Assembly: GCF_900258505.1 (NCBI RefSeq)
Contig: NZ_LT984895.1
Location: 2,906,608-2,970,607 of the forward strand
Length of the DNA stretch: 64,000 nt
Source of the DNA: Brachybacterium timonense
GTDB lineage: Bacteria > Actinomycetota > Actinomycetes > Actinomycetales > Dermabacteraceae
Direction of reading: 5' to 3'
In this document: positions 8,276 through 18,006 of the stretch, piece by piece
Position numbering within the stretch: the stretch's first letter is position 1
How the letters are laid out: every line of letters starts with the position of its first letter
Notes under the pieces: generated by a model
Databases searched by the model: none
What the model was told of the DNA's origin: nothing
Seen by the model: the letters and a program-made list of their open reading frames with translations, nothing else
Program-made: the position numbers and the translations under genes

Positions 8276-9825
8276 GCACGTCACCTCGCGTCGTCGTGAT
8301 CGGCGGCGGTATCGCTGGCCTGCTGGCCGCCCGTCGGCATGCACGTGCCGGCGCCCAGGTCACGCTCCTGGAGGCCGACGAGCAGCTCGGCGGGGCTCTG
8401 CGCAGCACCGACGTCGCCGGGATCACGGTGAACGCCGGCGCCGAGGCGTACTCGACCCGCACTGGCGCGGTCGACGCCCTCATCGAGGAGCTCGGCCTGG
8501 CCGACCAGATCCGCTCCCCACGCGCCGGGCTGCCCTCACGTCTGGTCTCCGCGGCAGGCACCCACGTGGCACCCGTCGGCGGCATGCTCGGCATCCCCGG
8601 CCACCCGTTCTCCGCGTCGACGCGCACCGTGATCGGCTGGCGCGGCGCCCTACGCACCCTCGTGGACCGGGTGCTGCCGGGACGGATCGGACTGCGGCCC
8701 GGCGTGACGCTCGGGCAGCTCGTGCGTCTGCGCATGGGGCGGTCCGTCACGGATCGCCTGGTGGCGCCGCTGGTGGGCGGCGTGCACTCAGCTGACCCCG
8801 ACACGGTCGAGGTCTCCTCGATCATGCCGACGCTGCCCGAGGATCTGCAGCGCCACGGCTCCCTGCAGGCGGTGGTGCGGGCACGCCGCAGTGGGACCCG
8901 CGCAGGGTCGGCGCCGCGGCATGGCTCCGCATCTGGCGCACCTCGCAGCGCGGGCACGGCCGTGCATTCCCTAGCGCCGACGATGTCGGCCCTGACCGAC
9001 GCCATCGCGCAGGACCTGCAGGCTCACGGCGGCCAGATCCTCACCGGCGCACCGGCCACGTCGATCACTCGGCATGCCGACGGATCCTCGTGGACCGTAT
9101 GCACCGGCGGCACACAGCTCGCCGCCGATCACCTGGTGCTCGCCTGCCCACCCGATGCGGCGCACGACCTGCTGCATGACCCCGCCCCGGCAGTCGCCAC
9201 GGCGATCGCCCCGGAACCGGCGGTGCCTGTGCGGCTCGTGGCGCTTGTCCTGGAGGATCACCGCCTGGATGCCTTCCCCGTCGGCACCGGCGCACTCGTG
9301 GCCCCGGGCACGCCGGGGATCCGCGCGAAAGCCCTCACGCATGCGAGCGCGAAATGGGAGCATGTGCAGTCCGCTGCCGGGACGGCGCATGTGGTGCGGC
9401 TGAGCTATGGCCGACCCGGTGAAGAGCTTCCGTCGGTCGATGATGCCCCGGCCCTCGCGCTCGCTGACGCCTCCGCCATCCTTGGGGTGCCGCTGCGAGA
9501 GGCTGACCTGCGCGGTTCCCAGGTGATCACCTGGGAGCGCACCATGCGTGGTGCCAGCCCCGGACGCAGCGACCGCCTGGCCGAGCTCGAGGCAGCACTG
9601 GAGGATGAGCCGAACCTCGAGCTCGTCGGCGCCTGGCGGGCCGGCACCGGCATCGAGATGATCGTCCGTGCCGACACCGCTGCCGTCCACGCAGACACAC
9701 CGGCTGCCGCCGCAAGGGCCGCCGATACCGCCCCTGCGAATACCCCGGCCCCGTCGGGCCCGCACACCGCATCGCACACCATCCCGTCGCCACACACCAC
9801 CACCGCATCGGAGGATCGACCATGA
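8272..9825 (+). CDS. hemY: Coproporphyrinogen III oxidase (CgoX/HemY type)
   Basis: An FAD-dependent oxidase that takes six electrons from the porphyrinogen ring. In genomes with HemQ it is understood to oxidise coproporphyrinogen III to coproporphyrin III rather than protoporphyrinogen. The N-terminal dinucleotide-binding motif VVIGGGIAGLLAA is followed by the glutamate-ending strand (LLEAD), and a C-terminal FAD-binding part ends near GAWRAGTGIEM. After about residue 465 the protein runs into a roughly 50-residue Ala/Thr/Pro/His-rich tail with no family counterpart, probably disordered. An Arg/Gly/Ser-rich insertion lies around residues 200-225. It overlaps both neighbours by four bases (ATGA at 8272 and 9822), so all three are tightly coupled. 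Confidence 0.9.
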   Translation: MSTSPRVVVIGGGIAGLLAARRHARAGAQVTLLEADEQLGGALRSTDVAGITVNAGAEAYSTRTGAVDALIEELGLADQIRSPRAGLPSRLVSAAGTHVAPVGGMLGIPGHPFSASTRTVIGWRGALRTLVDRVLPGRIGLRPGVTLGQLVRLRMGRSVTDRLVAPLVGGVHSADPDTVEVSSIMPTLPEDLQRHGSLQAVVRARRSGTRAGSAPRHGSASGAPRSAGTAVHSLAPTMSALTDAIAQDLQAHGGQILTGAPATSITRHADGSSWTVCTGGTQLAADHLVLACPPDAAHDLLHDPAPAVATAIAPEPAVPVRLVALVLEDHRLDAFPVGTGALVAPGTPGIRAKALTHASAKWEHVQSAAGTAHVVRLSYGRPGEELPSVDDAPALALADASAILGVPLREADLRGSQVITWERTMRGASPGRSDRLAELEAALEDEPNLELVGAWRAGTGIEMIVRADTAAVHADTPAAAARAADTAPANTPAPSGPHTASHTIPSPHTTTASEDRP

Positions 9826-10556
9826 CCACACAGCACCCCGCACCCGCCCAGCCCCACGGCGCCGAGAGTTCGAACGGCGAGGTCACCCGCTACACCTCGT
9901 ACACCGTGTTCCGCCGTCTGGGCGGCCTGCGCGCCGAGGGCGATATCTCGCGCGACCAGATCACCGGCGCCCTGTCGGAGGCTGTCACGCTGATGGAGGC
10001 CGACGGCGCCGAGATCCTGGGCTGGTATGACATGACCGGCTTCCGTGCCGAGGATGACCTCATGGTGTGGCTTGCCGCCGACGAGCCGGAGGCGCTGCAG
10101 TCGGCGCTGCGCGCCCTGGAGTCCTCGCTCGCCGGTTCCCTGCTGCACCGCGTGTGGGCATCCGTGGGTGTGCACCGCGACGCCGAGTTCACCCGCTCGC
10201 ACATCCCCTCATTCATGGATCCCTCGCGTGAGCGCAAGCAGTGGATCACCGTGTACCCGTTCGTGCGCTCCTACGACTGGTACCTGCTGCCGGAGGACGA
10301 GCGGCGCGAGATGCTGCGCGAGCATGGCCTGCTGGGCCGCGACTTCCCGCAGGTCAACGCCAACACGGTGGCGGCCTTCGCGCTCGGCGATTACGAATGG
10401 CTGCTGTCCTTCGAAGCCGATGACCTCCACGATCTGGTGGACATGATGCGCCACCTGCGCTACTCCAAGGCGCGCCTGCACGTACGTGACGAGCTGCCCT
10501 TCCACACCGGGCGCCGCCTCACGGACCTGGGCGACGTCGCTGATCTGCTGTCCTGA
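9822..10556 (+). CDS. hemQ: Coproheme decarboxylase (chlorite-dismutase family)
   Basis: The last enzyme of the coproporphyrin-dependent pathway (ChdC/HemQ): it uses peroxide to decarboxylate two propionates of coproheme, giving haem b. The 244-residue length is normal. The core motif YPFVRSYDWYLLPEDER carries the conserved Tyr region needed for decarboxylation. The later block MMRHLRYSKAR contains the His expected to be the proximal haem ligand, followed by DELPFHTGRR. Its presence between hemY and hemH marks the pathway type for this organism. The position inside the hem operon, 17 bases before hemH, supports the call. Confidence 0.94.
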   Translation: MTTQHPAPAQPHGAESSNGEVTRYTSYTVFRRLGGLRAEGDISRDQITGALSEAVTLMEADGAEILGWYDMTGFRAEDDLMVWLAADEPEALQSALRALESSLAGSLLHRVWASVGVHRDAEFTRSHIPSFMDPSRERKQWITVYPFVRSYDWYLLPEDERREMLREHGLLGRDFPQVNANTVAAFALGDYEWLLSFEADDLHDLVDMMRHLRYSKARLHVRDELPFHTGRRLTDLGDVADLLS

Positions 10557-10573
10557 CCATCCGAGGAGAGACC

Positions 10574-11830
10574 ATGACCCCGCAGCCCGCCGCCCCGACT
10601 GCGCCCCTGCCGCGCGCTCTCGATGCGGACTCACCCGACCATGTGCGCCGCGGCCAGACGCGCGGGATCGACGCGATCCTGTTCGCCTCCTTCGGTGGCC
10701 CGCAAGGCCAGGAGGATGTCATCCCGTTCCTGCGCAACGTCACCCGTGGCCGGGGCATCCCCGATGAACGCCTTGAGGAGGTGGCCGGGCACTACCGCGC
10801 ACTCGGCGGTGTCAGCCCGATCACCGCACAGAACGAGGCGCTGATCGCCGCTCTCGAACAGGAGCTCGCCTCCCGCGGCGTGGACCTGCCGGTGTACTTC
10901 GGCAACCGCAACTGGGATCCGTACGTCACCGACACGGTGCGGCAGATCCACGCCGACGGTCACCGCCACGTGCTGGGCCTCGTGACCAGCGCCTACTCGT
11001 CGTACTCCTCCTGCCGGCAGTACCGGGAGGACTTCGGGATGGCTCTCGAGGAGACGGGCCTCGCCGGTGAGCTCACGATCGACAAGGCGCGCGTCTACTT
11101 CAACCATCCCGGGTTCCTGGAACCGGTGCTGGATGGCGTGCGCGAGGCACTGGAGTCACTGCGGCGCGAGGGGCACGACACCGACCGCGTGCGGGTGCTG
11201 TTCTCCACGCACTCGGTGCCGCTGACGATGGCGGAAGCGTCCGGCCCGCAGTCCACGCGCACGCCCGGTTCCGGTGGCTGGTATGTGGCGCAGCATCTGG
11301 CGGCCTGCCGCTGGGTGATGGAGGAGCTGGACGACGAGCTCGCCGACACTCCCGCCTGGGAGCTGGTCTACCAGTCCCGCTCCGGCGCACCGCATGTGCC
11401 GTGGCTGGAACCCGACGTGAACGATGTGATCGAGCGGGTGGCCGCCGAGGACCAGGCGGATGCCGTGGTGGTGGTGCCGATCGGTTTCGTCACCGACCAC
11501 GTGGAGGTCGTGTGGGACCTGGACACGGAGGCGAAGGACACCGCTGCGGAGCACGACCTCGCGTTCCGGCGTGTACCGACCTCCGGCACGGATCCCCGCT
11601 TCACCGCGGCGCTCGCGGACCTGGTGCAGGAGCGGCTCGATCCGAGCTTCGAACGGCGCGCACTGACCGACTTCGGCATGACTCCGGATGTGTGCGGCGC
11701 ACGCTGCTGCGTGGGCCGGATGTGTCGGCCGACGACAGCGGGCGTGGACTCCGAGGAGGACGTCGCCGCCGCACGGGATGCCGCTGCGCAGGCCCCGGCG
11801 TCACCGCAGACCGGGCAGGCAGTCTCGTGA
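10574..11830 (+). CDS. hemH: Coproporphyrin ferrochelatase, predicted [2Fe-2S] type
   Basis: Inserts Fe(II) into coproporphyrin III (CpfC activity in this pathway type). The 418-residue protein starts with a 30-residue flexible leader, then AILFASFGGPQGQED. The region SAYSSYSSCRQYRED and the later THSVPL motif contain the metal-site residues of the family. Near the C-terminus the cysteines in the segment VCGARCCVGRMC, together with the Cys of SSCRQYR, match the four-Cys arrangement that carries a [2Fe-2S] cluster in the Mycobacterium enzyme; the cluster is inferred. A clear ribosome-binding site (GAGGAGAG) precedes the ATG. The stop overlaps the hemC GTG (GTGA). Confidence 0.93.
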   Translation: MTPQPAAPTAPLPRALDADSPDHVRRGQTRGIDAILFASFGGPQGQEDVIPFLRNVTRGRGIPDERLEEVAGHYRALGGVSPITAQNEALIAALEQELASRGVDLPVYFGNRNWDPYVTDTVRQIHADGHRHVLGLVTSAYSSYSSCRQYREDFGMALEETGLAGELTIDKARVYFNHPGFLEPVLDGVREALESLRREGHDTDRVRVLFSTHSVPLTMAEASGPQSTRTPGSGGWYVAQHLAACRWVMEELDDELADTPAWELVYQSRSGAPHVPWLEPDVNDVIERVAAEDQADAVVVVPIGFVTDHVEVVWDLDTEAKDTAAEHDLAFRRVPTSGTDPRFTAALADLVQERLDPSFERRALTDFGMTPDVCGARCCVGRMCRPTTAGVDSEEDVAAARDAAAQAPASPQTGQAVS

Positions 11831-12777
11831 CGAAGCCGCACACGATCCGGGTGGGCACGCGCGGTTCGCTGCTTGCCCGCACCCAGTCCCGTTCGGCCAT
11901 CGACGCACTGACGGCTGGCATCGACGCACGCGTTGAGCTGGTGGAGGTGCGCACGCAGGGCGATGTGGACCGTCGGCCCCTTGCGACCATCGGCGGCACC
12001 GGCGTGTTCGTGACCGCCGTGCGGCAGGCGCTGCTGGACGGCGAGGTGGACGTGATCGTCCACTCCTGCAAGGACCTCCCCACCGCTCCTGCTGACGGAA
12101 TCACGCTCGCCTGCATTCCGCCGCGCGAGGATCCGCGCGACGCGCTCGTGACACGAGACGGTGCGCAGCTGATGGACCTTCCCTCGGGGGCGCGCCTCGG
12201 CACGGGATCGCCGCGCCGCGCCGCTCAGCTGCGGCGAGCGCGTCCGGACCTGGAGGTGGTGGCGATCCGCGGCAATATCGATACCCGTATCGCCCGTGCC
12301 CGCGGCCCTCAGGCGGACCTGGACGGGGTGATCCTCGCGCTGTCCGGGCTGCGCCGTGCCGGCCGCGATGACGTGGTCGCCCAGGCTCTCGAGCCGGAGG
12401 TGATGCTGCCCGCCCCGGCGCAGGGTGCGCTCGCGATCGAATGCCGCGAGGCCGACGCCGCAGCGGAAAGCTGGCTCGGCGCGCTGCTCGCCGCCGGGAA
12501 TGACGCACACACGCGTGCCGCCGTCACGGCTGAACGCTCGCTGCTCGCCACCCTGGAAGCAGGGTGTTCTGCACCCGTTGCCGCTCACGCTGTGCCGACG
12601 GCCGATGGTCTGTCCGTGCGGGCGCTCGCGATCTCTCCGGATGGTCGTACCGTGGTGGCGGGCGAGCGGCACGGCCTGCCGAGCGCAGCGGCCGCACTGG
12701 GCCGGGAGCTTGCGGGCGATCTGCTCGCTCGCGGCGCAGCCGACCTGCTCGCCGCTGCCCGATCCACCGCCGACTGA
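11827..12777 (+). CDS. hemC: Hydroxymethylbilane synthase (porphobilinogen deaminase)
   Basis: Polymerises four porphobilinogen units into hydroxymethylbilane. The 316-residue protein has RVGTRGSLLARTQS at the N-terminus, VHSCKDLPT in domain 1, GTGSPRRAAQLRR and VAIRGNIDTR (substrate/cofactor-binding arginines), and LEAGCSAPVAAHA, where the Cys anchors the dipyrromethane cofactor. The GTG at 11827 is chosen because it overlaps the hemH stop and sits eight codons before the conserved first strand; earlier in-frame starts lie inside hemH. The next gene follows after 14 bases with its own GAGGAG site. Confidence 0.95.
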   Translation: MTKPHTIRVGTRGSLLARTQSRSAIDALTAGIDARVELVEVRTQGDVDRRPLATIGGTGVFVTAVRQALLDGEVDVIVHSCKDLPTAPADGITLACIPPREDPRDALVTRDGAQLMDLPSGARLGTGSPRRAAQLRRARPDLEVVAIRGNIDTRIARARGPQADLDGVILALSGLRRAGRDDVVAQALEPEVMLPAPAQGALAIECREADAAAESWLGALLAAGNDAHTRAAVTAERSLLATLEAGCSAPVAAHAVPTADGLSVRALAISPDGRTVVAGERHGLPSAAAALGRELAGDLLARGAADLLAAARSTAD

Positions 12778-12791
12778 TCCCGAGGAGCACT

Positions 12792-13562
12792 GTGAGCATC
12801 GCTGTGACCGATAAGCCGATCCTCGTGCCGCGTCCTGCGGGTCGCGGTGGCGAGCTCATCGAGCGCCTGCAGCAGATGGGGTACTCGGTGGACCACTCCC
12901 CCTTCGTCGAGCTGAAGCTCGAGCACGACGCCGACATGCGCGAGGCGGTGCGGCAGCTCGCCGATGGCGGGTTCGACCGTCTGGTGCTCACCAGCCGCAC
13001 CGCCGTGGAGGCTCTCGCCTGGTTCGAGGATGCCGATGAACATGGCGCCTGCTTCGCGGTGCCGGATGGCGTTGAGGTGTGGGTGGTCGGTGATGGCACG
13101 GCGCAGGAGCTGCGCGAGCACGGCATCGAACCGGATCTGGTGGCCGACGGGTCAGCGGCAGCGCTCGTCGAGCAGGCACCGCCCGCACCCGAGGGTGGCG
13201 GCACCGTCCTGTTCCCGGCGTCGGCCGCTGCAGCGCCGACAGTGGAGCGCGGGCTGGCGGAGAAGGGATGGAGCATCGAGCGTGTCACCGCCTACCGACC
13301 GCGATCCGCGGCCATTGATCCGCAGATGGTGCTGGACCTACGGCTGGGCACCTACGCGGCGGTGGTGCTGACCAGCTCAATGCTCGCCACCCTGGTGGGC
13401 AGCCTCGCGATCAACGTCGCAACCCGTATCGTCACCATCGGCGAGCCCACCAGCGAGGCGGCACGCGCCCGCAACCTGGTGGTGCACGCCCAAGCGGAGC
13501 AGCCCACGGATCGGGCTCTTGCCCGCGCTGTCCATCTCGCCCTCACGGAGAACCTGTCATGA
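12792..13562 (+). CDS. hemD: Uroporphyrinogen-III synthase
   Basis: Closes hydroxymethylbilane to uroporphyrinogen III with inversion of ring D. Sequence conservation in HemD is always low; the call rests on length (256 residues), the two-lobe alpha/beta pattern, short motifs such as [10 protein letters not shown] and VVLTSSMLA, and its place between hemC and hemB. The GTG at 12792 is preceded by GAGGAG at 12782-12787, a strong ribosome-binding site that decides the start. The stop overlaps the hemB ATG (ATGA). Confidence 0.88.
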   Translation: MSIAVTDKPILVPRPAGRGGELIERLQQMGYSVDHSPFVELKLEHDADMREAVRQLADGGFDRLVLTSRTAVEALAWFEDADEHGACFAVPDGVEVWVVGDGTAQELREHGIEPDLVADGSAAALVEQAPPAPEGGGTVLFPASAAAAPTVERGLAEKGWSIERVTAYRPRSAAIDPQMVLDLRLGTYAAVVLTSSMLATLVGSLAINVATRIVTIGEPTSEAARARNLVVHAQAEQPTDRALARAVHLALTENLS

Positions 13563-14566
13563 CTGGACCTGCTATCCGCCCGCGCCGCCTCCGCTCGACG
13601 GCAGCGATCCGCACCCTGGTGCGTGAGCACACCCTGCGGCCACACGACCTCGTGTTGCCCATGTTCGTGCGCGAAGGCATCGAGGATCCCCGCCCCATCT
13701 CCTCCATGCCCGGCGTGCTCCAGCATACGGAAGCTTCCCTGGTCACCGCCGCTCGCGAGGCAGTTGCGAACGGTGTGGGCGGGCTGATGCTGTTCGGTGT
13801 GCCTGAGCGGAAGGACGCGGTCGGCTCGGGCGCCACTGATCCCGATGGCGTGCTGAACCGGGCGCTCGCCCGGCTGCGGGAGGCGCTGGGTGATGACACC
13901 GTGCTGATGGCCGATCTGTGCCTGGACGAGTTCACGGACCACGGGCACTGCGGTGTGCTCGATGCCCGTGGCCGGGTGGACAACGACGCGACGTTGGAGC
14001 GTTACCGGGAGATGGCCGTCGCCCAGGCTCGGGCGGGTGCGCATCTGCTGGGGCCGTCGGGGATGATGGACGGCCAGGTCACGGCGATCCGTGATGCTCT
14101 GGACGGTGATGGCCATCAGGACGTCGCGATCTACGCGTACACCGCGAAGTATGCGTCGGCGTTCTTCGGCCCGTTCCGTGAGGCGGTCGATTCCTCGCTC
14201 ACCGGGGATCGCCGCACCTACCAGCAGGATCCGGCGAACCGACGCGAGGCGCTGCGCGAGCTCGAGCTGGACCTCGCCGAAGGCGCTGACCTGGTGATGG
14301 TCAAACCGGGCATGCCCTACCTCGATGTGCTGGCTGATGTCGCGGCCGCCTCCCCAGTGCCGGTGGGGGCCTACCAGGTCTCGGGAGAGTACGCGATGGT
14401 CGAGGCCGCGGCGGCGAACGGCTGGCTGGATCGCGAGCGCGTGATCCTTGAGTCCTTGCTGTCGCTGCGCCGCGCTGGCGCGGACACCGTGCTCACCTAC
14501 TGGGCGAGCGAGGTGGCCGGCTGGTTCCGTGACGGCCTCCCGGACCACCTGCACGAGTACCTGTGA
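13559..14566 (+). CDS. hemB: Delta-aminolevulinic acid dehydratase (porphobilinogen synthase)
   Basis: Condenses two 5-aminolevulinate molecules to porphobilinogen. The 335-residue protein has the two active-site lysines in [14 protein letters not shown] and [11 protein letters not shown] (Schiff base). The metal segment reads [14 protein letters not shown]: the first and third cysteines of the classical zinc triad are present, but the middle one is Asp, a mixed site between the Cys3-zinc and Asp-rich magnesium classes. The C-terminal arm [11 protein letters not shown] is intact. It is coupled to hemD by overlap. The next gene, hemL, begins 154 bases later. Confidence 0.95.
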   Translation: MTGPAIRPRRLRSTAAIRTLVREHTLRPHDLVLPMFVREGIEDPRPISSMPGVLQHTEASLVTAAREAVANGVGGLMLFGVPERKDAVGSGATDPDGVLNRALARLREALGDDTVLMADLCLDEFTDHGHCGVLDARGRVDNDATLERYREMAVAQARAGAHLLGPSGMMDGQVTAIRDALDGDGHQDVAIYAYTAKYASAFFGPFREAVDSSLTGDRRTYQQDPANRREALRELELDLAEGADLVMVKPGMPYLDVLADVAAASPVPVGAYQVSGEYAMVEAAAANGWLDRERVILESLLSLRRAGADTVLTYWASEVAGWFRDGLPDHLHEYL

Positions 14567-14720
14567 GCCCGCGCTCCTGATTCGTCGTGCAGACCAGCAC
14601 AGCACCCCAGAACGGAAGCTCACCACAGCAAACCAGTACAGCAGCCCCTCACAGTCACCCACGGCGCGAGCACCGCGTTCTGCCACTTTCCGACGACATC
14701 GCTCAGAACGGATATCCACG

Positions 14721-16064
14721 ATGACCTCCACTCCTTCCGACCCGTCGAGCACCACGACGACGCGACCGATCGCGCATGAGCAGTTCGCCCGCGCCCAGCA
14801 GGTGATCCCCGGTGGCGTGAACTCCCCGGTACGCGCCTTCGGCTCCGTGGGTGGCACCCCGCCGATCATCGCCTCGGCCGCCGGTGCGCTGCTGCGCGAT
14901 GTCGACGGCCACGAGTACGTCGACCTCGTGGGGTCGTGGGGGCCGATGATCCTGGGGCACGCCAATCCACGCGTCGTCGAGGCCGTGCGCGAGGCAGCGG
15001 GGCGCGGCCTGAGCTTCGGTGCACCGCAGCCCGGTGAGGTTGAGCTGGTCGACGAGGTGGTGCGCCGCATCGCGCCGGTGGAGCAGCTGCGGCTGGTCAA
15101 TTCCGGTACCGAAGCAACGATGAGCGCGATCCGGCTCGCGCGCGGCGCCACGGGTCGTGACGTGATCGTGAAGTTCGCCGGCTGCTATCACGGTCACGTT
15201 GATTCGCTGCTCGCTGAAGCCGGCAGTGGGATGGCGACCTTCTCCCTGCCGGGCTCCGCCGGTGTCACGGCCGGGGCTGCCCGCGACACAGTGGTGCTGC
15301 CCTACGGGGATCGGGTCGCGGTGCGTGAGCTGTTCGCTGAGCGCGGCGGCGAGATCGCGGCGGTGATCACGGAGGCTGCGCCCGCGAACATGGGTGTCGT
15401 GCCGCCGCCTGTTGAGGACGGTGTGGGCTTCAACCGCTTTCTGGCCGAGACCGCGCATGCCGCTGGGGCCCTGCTGATCAGCGACGAGGTGCTCACGGGG
15501 TTCCGGGCAAGCCGCGCCGGCCAGTACGGCCTGGACGGCGAGGGATGGACGCCGGACCTGATGACCTTCGGCAAGGTGATCGGCGGCGGCCTGCCGGTGG
15601 GTGCCTTCGGCGGTCGGCGCGACCTCATGCAGCAGCTCGCCCCGCTCGGCCCTGTCTATCAGGCGGGCACGCTGTCCGGGAACCCGCTGGCGACCGCAGC
15701 AGGCCTTGCCACCCTGGACGGGTTGGACGCCGCTGCGTACACCGCGATCGACCGCGCCTCTCGCACCCTGCGTGAGGCCGTGTCCCAGGCGCTCACCGCC
15801 GAGGGTGTGCCGCACGTGGTCCAGTCCACCGGCACCCTGTTCTCGGTGTTCTTCCGCGAGCAGCCGGTGCGCACCTACGAGCACGCGAAGGACCAGGACA
15901 CCGACGCGTTCGGACGCTTCTTCCACGCTCTACTGGAGCAGGGGGTGCACCTGCCGCCGAGCGCTTTCGAGGCCTGGTTCGTCTCCACAGCGCACACCGA
16001 CGACGTGCTCGACCGGATCATGCAGGCGCTGCCGCAGGCGGCGAGGGCGGCGGCGCGCGGCTGA
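14721..16064 (+). CDS. hemL: Glutamate-1-semialdehyde 2,1-aminomutase
   Basis: A PLP enzyme that converts glutamate-1-semialdehyde, made by HemA, to 5-aminolevulinate. It has 447 residues. Signatures are [13 protein letters not shown] near the N-terminus, the SWGPMILGH segment, [15 protein letters not shown], the PLP-contacting DEVLTGFR, and [15 protein letters not shown] with the Schiff-base Lys. The ATG at 14721 is the start that gives the normal N-terminus; the 154 bases after hemB contain no other gene and no obvious terminator, so hemL may be read from the hem operon or from its own promoter. Confidence 0.95.
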   Translation: MTSTPSDPSSTTTTRPIAHEQFARAQQVIPGGVNSPVRAFGSVGGTPPIIASAAGALLRDVDGHEYVDLVGSWGPMILGHANPRVVEAVREAAGRGLSFGAPQPGEVELVDEVVRRIAPVEQLRLVNSGTEATMSAIRLARGATGRDVIVKFAGCYHGHVDSLLAEAGSGMATFSLPGSAGVTAGAARDTVVLPYGDRVAVRELFAERGGEIAAVITEAAPANMGVVPPPVEDGVGFNRFLAETAHAAGALLISDEVLTGFRASRAGQYGLDGEGWTPDLMTFGKVIGGGLPVGAFGGRRDLMQQLAPLGPVYQAGTLSGNPLATAAGLATLDGLDAAAYTAIDRASRTLREAVSQALTAEGVPHVVQSTGTLFSVFFREQPVRTYEHAKDQDTDAFGRFFHALLEQGVHLPPSAFEAWFVSTAHTDDVLDRIMQALPQAARAAARG

Positions 16065-16150
16065 TCTGGCTCTGGGCGTACCCGATTCCGGTATGCGATC
16101 CTGGCAGCACGCCGCACGTGGCCCGTCGGCGTCGCACGGAGGGGGCTGCG

Positions 16151-17335
16151 ATGAACGACCATCGACGCAGGACGCGTCGGCGCCTGCTGATGACCGGCGC
16201 CGCACTGCCGGCGGCCCTGGCCATGTCCGGATGCGGGGTGGACCTGCCGCGCCTGCCCGCCCTGCCCTTCCTACCCGGCAGTGGTGCGGGGCGGAGCCAC
16301 CGCGGCGGCACCCGATGCCTGGATGGGGCTGAGCAGGTCCCGAAGGAGTATGAGAAAACGATCCCTGAGGGCACGGAAGTGGACCCGGCACCTGCGGATC
16401 CCCGGCTACGGTTCCTGAGCCACGGACTCGCGCTGTCTCCGGACGGCACCCGGATCACCGCCTACCGCATCAGGCCGGACGCGCCTGACGTCAAAGCCGG
16501 AGGGATTGTCGTATGGGGCACCGCCGACGGGACGGTCACCCACGAACTCGACGTTCGTTCCGGCGGAGCGATCGCCTGGCTCCCCGATAACGAACGCCTG
16601 ATCGTCGGCAGGCACCGCTACGCCAGCGTGGTCTCCCTCGAAGGGGAGGTGCTCACATACCTGCTCGGGCATGACCTGAGGAGGGATATCGCGGGGATGC
16701 CGTCGGTCGCTGTCTCTCCCGACGGGTCCCGGGTCGCCACGCTGGGCACGGACGACACGGTGCGACTGTTCACCGTGGACGGCGAGACCTGCGGCGGAGG
16801 CAGCACGCTCCACCTGGGGACGGACTATGACGCGAGCGCCCTGCACTGGAGCTCCGACGGGACGAAGCTGCTGGTCGGCGCTGCATCGTCCCACTCTGAA
16901 GGAGCGCCGGACAACGTCCCCCAGTGGTGGGATATCGAGAGCCGTCAGCTCCTCGGTTCGGTCGACGGGTTGACAGGTCGTGTCTTCTCGATCGCCCTGT
17001 TTGAGGACGGCACTGTGCTCGGTCTCGCCGAGAAGCCCAGCGCTGTCCAGGTCGTCGCCCCGGACGGCACCGTCTCCACCGGTCCTGAGCTCGAGCCCGG
17101 CTGGTGGGGTGACCTCGTCGCCGGACCGGACGGGAAGGTCCTCATCACCGAGCGCAGCGATGCACTGCTGCTATGGGACCGCACGACCGACCGCGTCGAG
17201 GAACTGCCGCGCCAGGAGACACAGCAGTGGTGCTTCTCTCCGGACGGCGCGACCCTCTACGGGCTGTCGGAAACCGAAGGCGTCATGGCCTGGGACGGTT
17301 CCCAGTGGCAGGCCTTCGACATGCCCGACGGCTGA
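16151..17335 (+). CDS. Secreted lipoprotein with WD40/YVTN-like beta-propeller
   Basis: A 394-residue predicted lipoprotein. The N-terminus has an Arg-rich n-region (RRRTRRRLLMTG), a short hydrophobic stretch and a lipobox AMSGC with Cys28 as the modified residue. The rest is a repeated beta-rich pattern with GLALSPDGTR, VAVSPDGSRV, LHWSSDGTKL and WCFSPDGATL, spaced as blades of a propeller. Such proteins usually bind partners on the cell surface; no catalytic residue is apparent. The ATG at 16151 is supported by a GGAGGGGG site. It follows hemL by 86 bases; a link to haem metabolism is not implied by the sequence. Confidence 0.82.
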   Translation: MNDHRRRTRRRLLMTGAALPAALAMSGCGVDLPRLPALPFLPGSGAGRSHRGGTRCLDGAEQVPKEYEKTIPEGTEVDPAPADPRLRFLSHGLALSPDGTRITAYRIRPDAPDVKAGGIVVWGTADGTVTHELDVRSGGAIAWLPDNERLIVGRHRYASVVSLEGEVLTYLLGHDLRRDIAGMPSVAVSPDGSRVATLGTDDTVRLFTVDGETCGGGSTLHLGTDYDASALHWSSDGTKLLVGAASSHSEGAPDNVPQWWDIESRQLLGSVDGLTGRVFSIALFEDGTVLGLAEKPSAVQVVAPDGTVSTGPELEPGWWGDLVAGPDGKVLITERSDALLLWDRTTDRVEELPRQETQQWCFSPDGATLYGLSETEGVMAWDGSQWQAFDMPDG

Positions 17336-17463
17336 CCGCGTCTCGTGTAGCCGCGGGGTTCCCGCTGCCAACAACGGCTGCCTCCTCCCGTTGCGAGCAC
17401 CATGGCGGCTGCAGCGCGCTCGATCCTGAGAACAGTCCTGCACCCGGCTACGCTGGGGCGGTC

Positions 17464-17937
17464 ATGGAGATCAACCCGTATGTTGCGCGGCAGCGCATGC
17501 TCGAGCAGTTCGATGGCGTGCGGCTGCAGCGTGAGGCACTGCCGGATGCGGAGACTGCCGGCTGCCCCGGGTGCCCCTATTTCTGGACCTGCCCTGTGCC
17601 ACATCGCGGCGAAGAGGTCATCGCCCCTGCCGAGGTCGAGCGGGAAGACGTCGTAGACCAGATGGGTGAGCGGGTCGCATTCCGGCCGCACGACGAATCG
17701 GATATCGGCTGGACCGACCAGTGGATCGAGGAGGACGTCCCTCCTGGGGACTGGGACGACAGGAACGATTCGGACGACGGCGTTGATGAGCCTGATGCCG
17801 ACGACGGGGACGACCGCACGGATTCGCTCACAGACTCAGCGGAATCAGGAAGAAACCCCACCGAGGGTGACGCGCCGCGCCGCTCTGGCCGGGGCCGACG
17901 TCGCGCCCCACGCCGAGGACTGTTCCGCCGTCGCTGA
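17464..17937 (+). CDS. Unknown acidic protein with CxxCx5C motif
   Basis: A 157-residue protein that I do not recognise. The first 60 residues are the only ordered-looking part and contain AGCPGCPYFWTCPVP, with cysteines at 34, 37 and 43, followed by His; this could bind a metal. From about residue 95 the sequence is an Asp-rich, then Ser/Glu-rich low-complexity stretch, ending in a strongly basic Arg-rich tail (RGRRRAPRRGLFRRR). The ATG at 17464 has only a weak purine-rich site (GGGGCGG) very close to it. It is convergent with sqdX, 69 bases away. Confidence 0.6.
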   Translation: MEINPYVARQRMLEQFDGVRLQREALPDAETAGCPGCPYFWTCPVPHRGEEVIAPAEVEREDVVDQMGERVAFRPHDESDIGWTDQWIEEDVPPGDWDDRNDSDDGVDEPDADDGDDRTDSLTDSAESGRNPTEGDAPRRSGRGRRRAPRRGLFRRR

Positions 17938-18006
17938 ACGACAAGCGACCCCGAGGTTGCGCGTGCCGACCGTTCCATCGCGTCGCCCCTCGCACAACCG
18001 CTCGGC

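Noticed and set aside
9680..9825. Frameshift at the HemY C-terminus to explain its low-complexity tail
   Set aside because: The frame stays open to a stop that overlaps hemQ by exactly four bases, the pattern of every intact junction in this operon.
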